Shown here: positions 16,402 to 25,522 of the stretch, piece by piece | How the letters are laid out: every line of letters begins with the position of its first letter | Position numbering within the stretch: position 1 is the first letter of the stretch | NCBI GenBank assembly: GCA_024233865.1 | Contig: JACKPA010000005.1 | Location: 186,001-250,000, forward strand | Direction of reading: 5' to 3' | Source of the DNA: Leptospiraceae bacterium | Lineage (GTDB): Bacteria > Spirochaetota > Leptospiria > Leptospirales > Leptospiraceae | Length of the DNA stretch: 64,000 nucleotides | Translations under genes and position numbers: made by a program | Notes under the pieces: generated by a model | The model's database searches: none | What the model saw: the letters and a program-made list of their open reading frames with translations, nothing else | Told to the model about the DNA's origin: nothing

Positions 16402-18342
16402 ATGGAAAAGAAAAATTTTAAGGTAACGCGTTTACTTAGAAAAATTGTTATAGTCTTTGTGATTCTAATTTCCATTGGTGTTAGTTCCCTACTGGTACCA
16501 CTATTTCAAGACAAGGATTTTTATTCCAAACTGCTTGTGAAAAAAATCAATGAGTCCATAAGCTACCAAGTTGAGTTTAGCAATTATTATTTGAAAGTAT
16601 TCCCTTCACCTGCGATCATTTTAACCAATGTATCTGTTTATCACCCTGATCGTAAAAAAGAAAAAATAGTAAGAGCCGAAAACCTTAGGATAAAATTATC
16701 TTGGAGTTTATTACTGTTTTCTCGGATTAAAATCAACGAAATTTTAATGTCGGATGGGTTTATCAATATTTCCGACTCTTTATTGGCAAAAAGAATAAAG
16801 TCTGACCCTAAATCTTCTTCTGTAAATTATTCAAAAATTATAGGTCTTATCAATGTAAATGAAATTACATTAAATAATGTTCATATTCAATATGTTTCGG
16901 AAGGAAAAACGTTCAAGATTTATGTATCCGAGCTGAATATGAAGCTCGAGCCTAACTATAAAAATTTTATACAATTTACTGGAAAATATTTAGGAAATAC
17001 CGTAGAGCTACAAAGTGCTTTCAAACTTGGGCAAACCTTCCAAGAAGCTTTCATGGAAGGAACACTTACACTACCTTATCTTTCCCTAAAAGAGTTCAAA
17101 CCTTACTTAAAAATTTTTGACAAAGCTGATTTTAGCAAAGCTTATATAGAAGGAACTTTTAATTTTAAAAAATCAGCTTATTCAAAGTTCACAATTGAAG
17201 CAAATGCGAAGCTAAACCGGTTTGCAGATATTTGGGGAGAAGTCTACCCAACCATAAACGTAGTTTCTTCTATGGATTGGGACCCTAAAAATGATACCAT
17301 AACATTTTACTCTATCCAGGCAAATAGTCAAAAGATAGCAACTAACGGACAGGTAAAAGGTGAAGTAAATTATGAAAAAGATGTCATTATCAAACTAGAC
17401 GTATATGCGGACTATGTTTCTTTAGAGCCTCTTATAAGATTGATTATAGCCTTTGCTTCTTTGGATATACCAACTACAAAGCAAGACGTTTATGTGGATG
17501 TGAAGTTTCAATCCAAAAGTGTAAGCTACTCAAATTATATGCTTTCCAAATGCGGTGGAAGCGTTTATGTGAAAAATAGAGAATTGTCTCTGGATGTAGA
17601 TCATGCGGAAATTTTTTCAGGTTCTTTTAGCGGTATTGGAAAAATAACGTTTTATAGAGATGTAAAATATAATTTTGATATATCCGTATTCGATATGGAT
17701 GTAAACAAAGTGATTTCTTCTTTTACAAGTAAAAAGTATATAACAGGAAAATTAAATTCAAGATTTACCCTAAACTCTTTTGGAATAGATGAAAATCATT
17801 TTTTAAAGAATCTAAAGCTAAATGGTAATCTAAAAGTTGCCGAGGGAGAACTGATGGGACAAGCTGATATTTTAAAACCCATATTTGCTTTAGGAAAAGT
17901 GGTAAATATTCTTGGACCAAGAGGAAACTACACCGGATTTCAATCCATTCGTTCGGATTATAAAGTTTCCAATCAAATAGTTTATATCCAAAGCGTTAAG
18001 ATGAAAGGTGTCGGTTTGGACGCTGAAGGTGAAGGAACGATCTCTTTTGGCAAGAAAATAGATTTAAGAATTGTGGTTGGTTTGGGTGGAATTGCAGGCA
18101 AGTTGATTAAAGTCCCTATTGTTTCCAAAGGCACTTTCCCCGATTACAATTTTTATGTAGACCCCATTTGGTTGGGTACTGTTTATGTGGCGGGTTTTTT
18201 TGGTGGACCTGCTGGAGCAGCAGCCAGCTCTGCCGCGTCCGAATATGTGAACAAAGCGTGGAAAGGTGTAAAGTCTGTTATTAAAGAAAATGTTTGGGAT
18301 AAAATCAAAAACGTAAAAGATACGTTTAAACAAAAAGAATGA
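16402..18342 (+). CDS. AsmA-like envelope protein
   Basis: A 646-residue protein with one N-terminal membrane anchor (residues 12-36) and a large exported beta-rich part. The start after the anchor, INESISYQVEFSNYYLKVFP, followed by PAIILTNVSVYHPD, is typical of AsmA/DUF748 proteins, which belong to the bridge-like lipid-transfer group and influence outer-membrane lipid balance. The C-terminal AsmA region includes NLKVAEGELMGQADILKPIF and ends in an alanine- and glycine-rich hydrophobic stretch and a lysine-rich tail. It is probably cotranscribed with the hydrolase gene before it. Confidence 0.82.
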   Translation: MEKKNFKVTRLLRKIVIVFVILISIGVSSLLVPLFQDKDFYSKLLVKKINESISYQVEFSNYYLKVFPSPAIILTNVSVYHPDRKKEKIVRAENLRIKLSWSLLLFSRIKINEILMSDGFINISDSLLAKRIKSDPKSSSVNYSKIIGLINVNEITLNNVHIQYVSEGKTFKIYVSELNMKLEPNYKNFIQFTGKYLGNTVELQSAFKLGQTFQEAFMEGTLTLPYLSLKEFKPYLKIFDKADFSKAYIEGTFNFKKSAYSKFTIEANAKLNRFADIWGEVYPTINVVSSMDWDPKNDTITFYSIQANSQKIATNGQVKGEVNYEKDVIIKLDVYADYVSLEPLIRLIIAFASLDIPTTKQDVYVDVKFQSKSVSYSNYMLSKCGGSVYVKNRELSLDVDHAEIFSGSFSGIGKITFYRDVKYNFDISVFDMDVNKVISSFTSKKYITGKLNSRFTLNSFGIDENHFLKNLKLNGNLKVAEGELMGQADILKPIFALGKVVNILGPRGNYTGFQSIRSDYKVSNQIVYIQSVKMKGVGLDAEGEGTISFGKKIDLRIVVGLGGIAGKLIKVPIVSKGTFPDYNFYVDPIWLGTVYVAGFFGGPAGAAASSAASEYVNKAWKGVKSVIKENVWDKIKNVKDTFKQKE

Positions 18343-18531
18343 CAAAAACTTCTCATTCGTAATTACTAATTCGTCATTGAATCACCTCTTCTTGCTTCAT
18401 ATTAGTAAGTGCACTTCTTTGCTTGTAACCTCTGCGATTAACAACTTTAACTTTTCATATTGAAACCATTGTTTGGAATACTAAAATCATAGCATTTTAT
18501 ATTCTTAAAATGTCCATAAGTTTTAATTTCC

Positions 18532-18560
18532 TTGACAAAAACAAACAAAAAGAAAATATT
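18532..18560 (+). promoter_or_regulatory. Promoter candidate for prmA
   Basis: TTGACA at 18532-18537, 17-base spacer, AATATT at 18555-18560. The predicted start of transcription is within a few bases of the ATG at 18572, and no ribosome site is visible, so the mRNA may be almost leaderless. The 229-base gap before it shows nothing else clear except AT-rich direct repeats of ATTCGT. Confidence 0.4.
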
Positions 18561-18571
18561 CCCTACATAAA

Positions 18572-19462
18572 ATGAAATTTAAAGAACTTAAGATATCTAT
18601 ACTAAAAGACTTTTGCGATAATTTAACAGACTTTTTTGATTCGATAGGTATATCCGGTTATTATGAAATTTTGTATGACTCGGAAAAAAAGGATAAATCT
18701 CAAATCATTCAAGACAATACTAGTCTCTACATCTACATAGATGAAACCGACATTCAGTTGGAAGTAAAAATTTTAATATTTTTAAAGGCGAATATTCCAG
18801 AACAATACTTTTTGGAGACAAGGATTGTAGAGCTAAAGGAGTTTGAAGATTCTTACAAAGAGCACTACAAACCGTTTTCGGTTGGAGACGTATTTTGGGT
18901 AATCCCGGTATGGGAAAAAGAATCTTTTTATCTTCCTCAAAATACCATCCCTATCTACTTAAATCCCGGAATGGCTTTTGGAACAGGGCAGCATGAAACA
19001 ACAAAGCTTATGTTAAAACACCTGGAAATACTTATAAAAAAAGATTGGAATGTTCTGGACATGGGAGCGGGCTCCGGTGTTTTATCCATTGCTTCAGCTC
19101 GGATGGGAGCCAAAAAGGTCATATCCATAGACATAGACCCAAACGCCATCAAAGCAAGTGCTTATAATATAGCAGAAAATTTTCCTTTTCCAGGTAATAC
19201 CTTCTTTCTTGAAGAAGGTAGTTTTGATCATCCAATTCTGGCTAAAAATCATTTTGATGTTGTATTGGCAAATATCACCTTTACCGTAATACACCGAAAC
19301 ATTGACTACATAAAAAATCTTAATTCTTCTTTGTTTTTGTTTAGTGGAGTTTTAACAGAAAAAAGAAATGAACTGATTAAACTTTTGCTACAAAACCTTG
19401 GTGGTGAATTAACTTTTGAAGATTCTTTAAACGATTGGATGATTCTAGAGTGGAAGAGATAA
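18572..19462 (+). CDS. prmA: Ribosomal protein L11 methyltransferase
   Basis: SAM-dependent methyltransferase that trimethylates ribosomal protein L11. The C-terminal domain holds the SAM site: GMAFGTGQHETTKLML, then VLDMGAGSGVLSIASARMG and the acidic ISIDIDPNAIKA; the catalytic-loop motif is LANITFTVI, close to the family NILA. The N-terminal substrate domain is divergent (residues 1-120). At 296 residues the length is normal. It is a single gene behind its own promoter. Confidence 0.9.
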   Translation: MKFKELKISILKDFCDNLTDFFDSIGISGYYEILYDSEKKDKSQIIQDNTSLYIYIDETDIQLEVKILIFLKANIPEQYFLETRIVELKEFEDSYKEHYKPFSVGDVFWVIPVWEKESFYLPQNTIPIYLNPGMAFGTGQHETTKLMLKHLEILIKKDWNVLDMGAGSGVLSIASARMGAKKVISIDIDPNAIKASAYNIAENFPFPGNTFFLEEGSFDHPILAKNHFDVVLANITFTVIHRNIDYIKNLNSSLFLFSGVLTEKRNELIKLLLQNLGGELTFEDSLNDWMILEWKR

Positions 19463-19578
19463 TATTTTACCTATTCCCTTAATAATTCTTACAAATCGAA
19501 TGAATCTTAGTATAAAATTCAATTGATTCTATAAGGGTAGATGAAACTTTATCAGAAAGTCTGAAGGATTCAGGTCGG

Positions 19579-20928
19579 TTGTTGATAAGATTTAAATTTA
19601 TAATATTTGTTTTTCTATTATGTAATTTGTTTTGGGGTCTTGTGTTTGCTTCCCCTATAAAAAGCTACAGGGTTATAATAGATCCTGGCCATGGTGGTAT
19701 AAAACAGCCTCCTTATCAGATATACGGAGATAAATATGATCCTATTAGGGGGAAATATTTGGAGCATTTCAAAGCTGGAGCAACCTACAAATCCAGAACG
19801 GAAATGGAAATAGCCTTAAAATTGGCAATAGAAGTGAATAAGGTATTAAAGCTTACGAGAACAAAAAAAGGTTTTAAAAGATTTCAATCTTTTATCAAGA
19901 TGTTTTCCAATACCGATGCACCATGGATCCGCATAGATTCTGTTTTAACACGAAAAGATAGCTACAAGGATCGAAAATATAGGGAAAAGGATGATAAAAA
20001 CGCCAGATATAGGTTGTATGATTATCCGGATTTTAAAACTGGTAGAATGAAGATGGGTAGAATTTCTCGTATCAATCGACTAAAGCCGTATTTAGTCGTT
20101 TCCCTTCATATTAACACAAAAGGAAACCATGGTATGGGAGCTGTGCTTGCTCCATCTTACAAAACGTTTAAACTTCTAAAAGATATTTCCATGGGAAAAG
20201 AAAGCAAAAATAAATTTTTGAAATCAGATTGGAGAAACTGGTTAATTTTTAAGGATGAATGGAATCATTTGGAGAATGCAATGGCAGATAGCTGGATTTA
20301 TTTCCATGGGTATTGGCCTGATAAATCCGGGAAAAAAACCAATTTAAAAAAGTTCGAGGGTTACCGGCACAATATGATAACATGGAGGTATAAGGACGAT
20401 GATAACTGGATAAAAGAAGCTCTTGCTGATAAACCGGGACCTTACGCCAAAAGCCATGAGAAATTCAGACCTATTGGACGTTTTTGGGATAGAGAACGGA
20501 GCAAATATGAGTTTATGAGAAGAGAAAACGGTCCAGAAGGTTTTGGAGGCGATAATTATTACGCTGGTAAGGAACTCTTACGGTTTATCCAGTACGGATT
20601 AAGGGTGCTAAAAAAAGAAAAAGATAGGTTCAAAGAGCCAAGTCCAATTTTAAGTCCTTATGTTTCCACCTATAGTATTCCAACTTTTATGAATGCCATA
20701 TCTGCATTTTTAGAATTAGGTGATATTACTTATGATAAAGACATGTATTTTATGACAAAAAAGAGAAAAAGAGTGGCTGTTTGCCTGGCTGTCGGAATTT
20801 ATTCTTTATTTTATGGGCTTGATATTAAGCCAAAAGATTACCCATACGTTCCCAAGGGTAGTAAAATTGACTTCTATAAATACTCTGACAATAAGGGAGT
20901 TAGCTACTTTCAAAAGTCTGTTAAATAG
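19579..20928 (+). CDS. Divergent N-acetylmuramoyl-L-alanine amidase-like exported protein
   Basis: A 449-residue protein with a signal peptide (residues 3-25, ending VFAS). The amidase_3 zinc motifs are visible: the first histidine in VIIDPGHGG, the glutamate in TEMEIALKLA and the later histidine in LVVSLHINTKG, so it may cleave peptidoglycan cross-link stems. Unlike ordinary amidases it has a roughly 100-residue basic insert between the second and third motifs and a long C-terminal region of unknown function. The start is a TTG (19579 or the next TTG), with AGG upstream. It is followed after 12 bases by an unknown gene, probably in one operon. Confidence 0.78.
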   Translation: MLIRFKFIIFVFLLCNLFWGLVFASPIKSYRVIIDPGHGGIKQPPYQIYGDKYDPIRGKYLEHFKAGATYKSRTEMEIALKLAIEVNKVLKLTRTKKGFKRFQSFIKMFSNTDAPWIRIDSVLTRKDSYKDRKYREKDDKNARYRLYDYPDFKTGRMKMGRISRINRLKPYLVVSLHINTKGNHGMGAVLAPSYKTFKLLKDISMGKESKNKFLKSDWRNWLIFKDEWNHLENAMADSWIYFHGYWPDKSGKKTNLKKFEGYRHNMITWRYKDDDNWIKEALADKPGPYAKSHEKFRPIGRFWDRERSKYEFMRRENGPEGFGGDNYYAGKELLRFIQYGLRVLKKEKDRFKEPSPILSPYVSTYSIPTFMNAISAFLELGDITYDKDMYFMTKKRKRVAVCLAVGIYSLFYGLDIKPKDYPYVPKGSKIDFYKYSDNKGVSYFQKSVK

Positions 20929-20940
20929 CTTGTTATTTTT

Positions 20941-21708
20941 ATGGATAAAATTATTTATGATCCGGATTTTGCTGTTGTCATAAAAGCATATCGACAATCT
21001 TTGATCCAAAGGTATTCAAGAGAAAATATTTCCAAATACAAAGAATTTTCGAGAATTAAACAAGAAACCATTGACAAATTAACAACTTATTTTTTGGAAT
21101 TGCTCTATCCGGAATACGAAGTAAGGTTAAAATTAGATAATGCGTTTGATTCTTTGGCTGGTTTTGTAAACAGCCCTTCTAAATTTTTAGGTTTGCTGGG
21201 TAATATCGGTTATGCAATTTTTAAATTTGGCAGGCACTTAACTTCTGCTATTCGTGCAGGAATGGCAGCCCTTTCTTCTTATCTTGTTGCTCATAAGTTT
21301 GAAAGAGACTTGCTGATAAATGGAAAGGAAATGATTCGTCAGGGGATAGATATAACCCAAGAAACTAACTTTGAATTATTGGTATCCAAAATACCTAAAG
21401 AAGAAGCTGATAAATTTAGAAAAGATATTGTGAAGCTATTTTCAACCTTGTCCAATACCGAGCTGTTAGAGAAAATTATAGAAATAATGGACCATATCAT
21501 AATCAAAATGAAAAAAAAACCTAATGTTTATACTCCTTCTGAGGTAGAAGGTATAAAAATGGGTATGGACATTATCAACCAGGGAAAAGAAGTTTTTTAT
21601 GAACTGAGTCATGAGGAAGTTGTAATCATTATCCAAGGAATCGATATAATCGAAAAAGACTATTTTTATGATATTATGAGAAAGCATAAAATTAATCCCA
21701 AACATTAA
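20941..21708 (+). CDS. Conserved-looking hypothetical protein (255 residues)
   Basis: Soluble, mainly helical protein without signal peptide. A short moderately hydrophobic stretch lies around residues 88-120 (FLGLLGNIGYAIFKFGRHLT and AGMAALSSYLVAHKF), possibly a membrane-associated hairpin. The phrases MIRQGIDIT, KMGMDIINQG and IIIQGIDIIEKD recur and suggest three copies of a short internal motif. I recognise no family. It is placed 12 bases after the amidase-like gene, which hints at a cell-wall or envelope link. Confidence 0.65.
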   Translation: MDKIIYDPDFAVVIKAYRQSLIQRYSRENISKYKEFSRIKQETIDKLTTYFLELLYPEYEVRLKLDNAFDSLAGFVNSPSKFLGLLGNIGYAIFKFGRHLTSAIRAGMAALSSYLVAHKFERDLLINGKEMIRQGIDITQETNFELLVSKIPKEEADKFRKDIVKLFSTLSNTELLEKIIEIMDHIIIKMKKKPNVYTPSEVEGIKMGMDIINQGKEVFYELSHEEVVIIIQGIDIIEKDYFYDIMRKHKINPKH

Positions 21709-21823
21709 ATGTTTATTTTACATTACCGACAAAAAAAATTTCACAAGTATAAAGTTAAAAATAAAGAAACGTAGAGTTCCAAACTAAATTCGGATCCATC
21801 TTGTCTAATACTTGGAGGAATCA

Positions 21824-22201
21824 ATGAAACAAGTTTTAATTTATTTAGTAGTATTGTCTTTTGTTTTGTCTTATGAATTGATGTCACAAGGTATAGGTAG
21901 ACCAGGGGGTGGAATTGGTCGAGGTGGACCTAGCGTTGGAAATGGTGGTGCAAATATCGGAAGAGGTGGTGCAAATATCGGTCGAGGGGGAGGAAACATC
22001 GGAAGAGGTGGTGCAAGTATAGGCAGAGGGGGAGGAAATATAGGTAAAGGTGGTGCAGACACAGGTAGAGGTGGTGTAGATATTGATAAAGGCGGACCTG
22101 ACCTTGGACAGCCTGGAGGTGGGAACGGTCAATCCAAAGATTCCGGTGCAGGAAAATCCAAAGAATCGGGAACGGGACAAATCAAGGACACAAATTTATA
22201 A
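21824..22201 (+). CDS. Exported glycine-rich heptapeptide-repeat protein
   Basis: The chosen ATG (21824) has a perfect GGAGGA ribosome site 5 bases upstream. A signal peptide (KQVLIYLVVLSFVLSYELMS) is followed by about ten imperfect heptads of the type GGxNIGR/GGxDIGK, then a hydrophilic tail with two SKDSG/SKESG units. Such low-complexity glycine-rich segments are likely disordered or beta-helical; function is unknown. The 125-residue product has no cysteine, so it is not a lipoprotein. An upstream in-frame ATG at 21812 lies before the ribosome site and is unlikely. Confidence 0.7.
   Translation: MKQVLIYLVVLSFVLSYELMSQGIGRPGGGIGRGGPSVGNGGANIGRGGANIGRGGGNIGRGGASIGRGGGNIGKGGADTGRGGVDIDKGGPDLGQPGGGNGQSKDSGAGKSKESGTGQIKDTNL
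21914..22105 (+). repeat. 21-bp tandem repeat coding for glycine-rich heptads
   Basis: Units such as GGTGGTGCAAATATCGGAAG recur about every 21 bases with variation at two codons per unit. Repeats of this kind can change copy number by slippage or recombination, which would alter the length of the exported protein without breaking the frame. Confidence 0.75.
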
Positions 22202-22248
22202 GGGTAACACAGGGGATCCTTATAAAAGCCGTATTTTCAAGACTGTAG

Positions 22249-22270
22249 GGGTAAACCACTGTGTTTACCC
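22249..22270 (+). terminator. Hairpin after the glycine-rich gene
   Basis: GGGTAAAC (22249-22256) pairs with GTTTACCC (22263-22270); a TCTATTTT stretch follows. It lies 48 bases after the stop codon and also before the end of the convergent RluA gene, so it may stop transcription from both sides. Confidence 0.55.
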
Positions 22271-22302
22271 TCTATTTTGAAATTAAATTGCTTAAAAGGA
22301 AC

Positions 22303-23262
22303 TTACCTATATATTTTTTTTAAATCATGAGGTTCGGGTGCGATGATTTCGATCACCTTTTTTGTTATGGGATGGATAAACTTTAAACTATACGAATGTA
22401 GTGCTTGTCTTAGCAATTCTCCTTGTAGTATAGCATTTCCATATTGAATAAATTCCAAAAAGATGTTTTCATCCTTCCCGTAAATTTTATCACCTAAAAC
22501 AGGATATCCTTTGGAGCTAAGAGTTGCTCGAATTTGATGGATTTTTCCGGTAATCGGAAATGCAAATATTTTTGAAATATGATTTTTTTCACCTATTTTT
22601 ATAAATTCGGTTTTTACATAAGTACACTCTTTACCGGGAATAATTTGCTCCATAAATCTCTTCTTTTTCCTAATTTTGGAAAAATCATCTTTCGTAATGA
22701 ACCCCTCTGCAGTCAATTGGGATGGAAATGAGCCTTCCACATATACGATATAAGTTTTGTCGATTTGATGACTCGAGAATAGTTTGCTTAAAAGAGCTGC
22801 CATTGTTTTATCTTTTGCAAATAGGACAATTCCAGATGTCTCTCTATCAATTCGGTTCACAATAAAAAAAATTGGTTTTTGTGAATTTTGCATACCTTGG
22901 ATGGATTGCCCAAGAAGAGTGGTTAAATTTTGTGTTTGATATCTCCCCGCCGGGTGGACAGGTAAGTTTCCGGATTTATTAACCGCAAAAATAAATTCAT
23001 CTTCATAAACAATCTCAAAATTAGAATCAACTTCCGGCTCTAATAATTCCGGAAATTTAAAAACGATTTTATCGCCTTTTTTTAGTTGGTAATTAGGATG
23101 AGTATCGCTTCCAGATAGGGTTATTCTTTTTTGTTGGATCAATTCTTCCCAATTTTCTTTGGGATAATAGGTAAAGCGATTTGTTAAAAAATCGACAAGA
23201 TAAACCTTTTCATCTTCTTCTTTTATGGTATATTCTTTTACAATCTGTTTTGCATTGTCCAT
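22303..23262 (-). CDS. RluA-family pseudouridine synthase
   Basis: Isomerises uridine in rRNA or tRNA. It has an N-terminal S4-type RNA-binding segment (YLVDFLTNRF... LIQQKRITLSG) and the catalytic core with the aspartate in NRIDRETSGIVLFAKD, followed by KTYIVYVEG and the HQIRATLSSKGYPVLGDKIY motif. Length of 319 residues is typical of RluA/RluC/RluD. The exact target position cannot be told from the sequence. It lies 20 bases downstream of the cyclase gene and may be cotranscribed. Confidence 0.9.
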   Translation of the reverse strand: MDNAKQIVKEYTIKEEDEKVYLVDFLTNRFTYYPKENWEELIQQKRITLSGSDTHPNYQLKKGDKIVFKFPELLEPEVDSNFEIVYEDEFIFAVNKSGNLPVHPAGRYQTQNLTTLLGQSIQGMQNSQKPIFFIVNRIDRETSGIVLFAKDKTMAALLSKLFSSHQIDKTYIVYVEGSFPSQLTAEGFITKDDFSKIRKKKRFMEQIIPGKECTYVKTEFIKIGEKNHISKIFAFPITGKIHQIRATLSSKGYPVLGDKIYGKDENIFLEFIQYGNAILQGELLRQALHSYSLKFIHPITKKVIEIIAPEPHDLKKIYR

Positions 23263-23282
23263 TATAATTTTTATAATTCACA

Positions 23283-25406
23283 TTAGGTAACAGCCATATT
23301 CCTTTTTTTACATTTATCCAGATAAGCCTTACTTACCTTATCTTCTGGATAGATTTCCAAACATTTTTCAAAACTTGTGATTGCGTCCACAAAGCGTTTT
23401 TCTTGCATATATCTTTTTCCTTCTAAAAGGGTAGGGTAGGATTTCTGTTTTTTTTCAAATGTAGCTTCGTCATCATTATTATAAACTTCATAAATCTTAG
23501 TCGGATGATTTTTTCCTTTTACTATAACCGAACCAACTTCTCTTATAAAATAGTTTTCAAGATTTGTTAAGCTATTGTAAACGATTTCCGAAATTAATAT
23601 TGTAGACTGAAATTCTTTTGTAAGACTTTCTAATCTCGAAGCGATGTTTACCGTATCGCCTATAACCGTTGTGTCTAAACGATTGGATGAACCAATTGTA
23701 CCTAGCATCAGATCACCTGTGTTGATTCCAATGCCAATTTTAACTGGAGGATAATTAAGACTTTTTCTATCTTCGTTATATTCTTTTAGTCTTTTTTTCA
23801 TCTCAATAGCAGCAAGAACTGCATTTTCCGGCTCATGCTCAAAAAGAGCCATAATGGCATCTCCAATAAATTTATCTACAAATCCATTGTGACTTGTAAT
23901 CGCAGGCTCCATTCTTTTCAAATAAGAATTCAAAAACCGAAAATTATCTCTAGGAGTCATGCTTTCCGATAGAGTTGTAAATTCTCGAATATCCGAAAAT
24001 AAAACCGTCATCTGTTTGTGAGTGGCATCTCCTATTTTCAAATCTATGATGCTCTTTTTTTCCAAAGCGTTTATAAACTGATTGGGAACGAATCGTTTCA
24101 TGCTGATTCTTAACAATTCCGATTCCTTATAGGCAAGGCTGAATCTAAAGGAAAGAATCATGGATTGGGAAAAGATAAAAAACAAAAAGCCATAGTGAGC
24201 CAAATACAATGTATGGATAATACTTCTAGAGTGGAGTATGTCGTTAATAATTGTGAGCATAAATGCAAAAAAACCAAAAGCAGATATTCCCGAACCTGGA
24301 AGCTTATCTTTTATGGAAAGTGCTAGTCCATATAAAATGTAAATACCGGAACTGAGCATAACTATATAATAATATGCTATATACTGGCTAAATATGTATG
24401 TGGGAAAAAAAATAACAGAGATGGCAAAGATACTAGAAATACCAAATAAAATGTATCCGAATTTTTTTGAAAATCTTTCCCAAAAAATAGATTGGATAAA
24501 CATGTAAAATAAGGGTAAGCCAAAGTATATGGTTAGGTACTCAATTTTGTACAAATTATCAAATACAATTGTGCTTGGTTCAGGGTAGAAACTGTGCAAT
24601 ATTCTATCTATTGCCAACATTCTAAAAGTTATATTGATGCAAAAAAAACTAAATATCAAACTCCCGATATCTTCTTTTCGTTGGCTTACCAATCCAAGAT
24701 GATACAAAGCCATGATCAAGATAATTCCTAAAGATATGTAGGTAATTGCGTTTTTGGATTCTTCTTGTTTTACTAATGACCTAAAACTCCCCAATGTAAC
24801 GTCTTCCCAAAGCCCTCCTTCTCTATGGTGAAAATTGGCAAGATGGACTAAAAAAACGTATTCGGAGTCTATAGGGTGAAAACGCACTAGTTTATTAAGT
24901 ATCTGGGGTACTGTAGTTTCTCTTGTCTCTCCTGGAACTCCATTAAAAACAAGTAATTTGCACTTAGGTTGAGGTTTCAAATGGCACCCGTAGAGTTTAT
25001 AAGAAGTGCCTTGTTCCTTTATTTTGATAGCTAAATCGTTATTGACTGGTAAGTTTTCTAATTTGACTAAATATGTTGCAAATCCATAGTTTTCAATAAG
25101 TTCTTCGGAATTTGGTTTCTTGTAATTTCCCCAAACTGCAGGAATATCTTTTTTTTCTCCTTTTTGCATTTTTTCTTTTAGAAAATTGTCACCCTGTTTC
25201 CATTTTTCTAAAAGTTTTTCAGGTGATATATACTCTTGAAAATAAAAATACCATTCTCCACTTACAGAAAGAGTTCCGTCAGTTTCAAAATCCCAATCTT
25301 TGAAACTGATAATCCCATTTTTGGCTTGGGGTTGTTTTTTTAAAACTTTCTGTTCACAAGAAAGAATTATCCCTGCAATTAGAAAAAAAATAAAAAACTG
25401 CTTCAT
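23283..25406 (-). CDS. Membrane adenylate/guanylate cyclase with 7TM-DISM module and lipobox
   Basis: Signalling protein of 707 residues. It begins with a lipoprotein-like signal (IAGIILSC), then an extracytoplasmic jelly-roll like region (residues 35-210), about seven membrane helices (residues 220-425) of the 7TMR-DISM type, and a class III cyclase domain. Both metal aspartates are present (FSDIREFT and GFVDKFIGDAIMALF), with K in DKF and IGDTVNIASRLE typical of adenylate cyclases. The C-terminal 50 residues form a tetratricopeptide. The start chosen is the ATG at 25406; a GTG at 25421 is possible. Signals sensed are unknown. Confidence 0.87.
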   Translation of the reverse strand: MKQFFIFFLIAGIILSCEQKVLKKQPQAKNGIISFKDWDFETDGTLSVSGEWYFYFQEYISPEKLLEKWKQGDNFLKEKMQKGEKKDIPAVWGNYKKPNSEELIENYGFATYLVKLENLPVNNDLAIKIKEQGTSYKLYGCHLKPQPKCKLLVFNGVPGETRETTVPQILNKLVRFHPIDSEYVFLVHLANFHHREGGLWEDVTLGSFRSLVKQEESKNAITYISLGIILIMALYHLGLVSQRKEDIGSLIFSFFCINITFRMLAIDRILHSFYPEPSTIVFDNLYKIEYLTIYFGLPLFYMFIQSIFWERFSKKFGYILFGISSIFAISVIFFPTYIFSQYIAYYYIVMLSSGIYILYGLALSIKDKLPGSGISAFGFFAFMLTIINDILHSRSIIHTLYLAHYGFLFFIFSQSMILSFRFSLAYKESELLRISMKRFVPNQFINALEKKSIIDLKIGDATHKQMTVLFSDIREFTTLSESMTPRDNFRFLNSYLKRMEPAITSHNGFVDKFIGDAIMALFEHEPENAVLAAIEMKKRLKEYNEDRKSLNYPPVKIGIGINTGDLMLGTIGSSNRLDTTVIGDTVNIASRLESLTKEFQSTILISEIVYNSLTNLENYFIREVGSVIVKGKNHPTKIYEVYNNDDEATFEKKQKSYPTLLEGKRYMQEKRFVDAITSFEKCLEIYPEDKVSKAYLDKCKKRNMAVT

Positions 25407-25522
25407 ATTTTGCTTTATCACTTACTTAAAAGAATGGTATTTTTTAAAAAGTTTAGGGTAAAGTAAATTTTTTATTTTTTAACAGTGTGGGTAGACGGAT
25501 GATTCTGGAAAACCTTATCGTC

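Noticed and set aside
21871..22180. Proline-rich and serine/threonine-rich minus-strand frames
   Set aside because: They are antisense readings of the glycine-rich heptad repeat.
22083..22280. Plus-strand 65-residue frame overlapping the glycine-rich gene
   Set aside because: Out of frame with a gene that has a signal peptide and a perfect ribosome site; it has none of its own.
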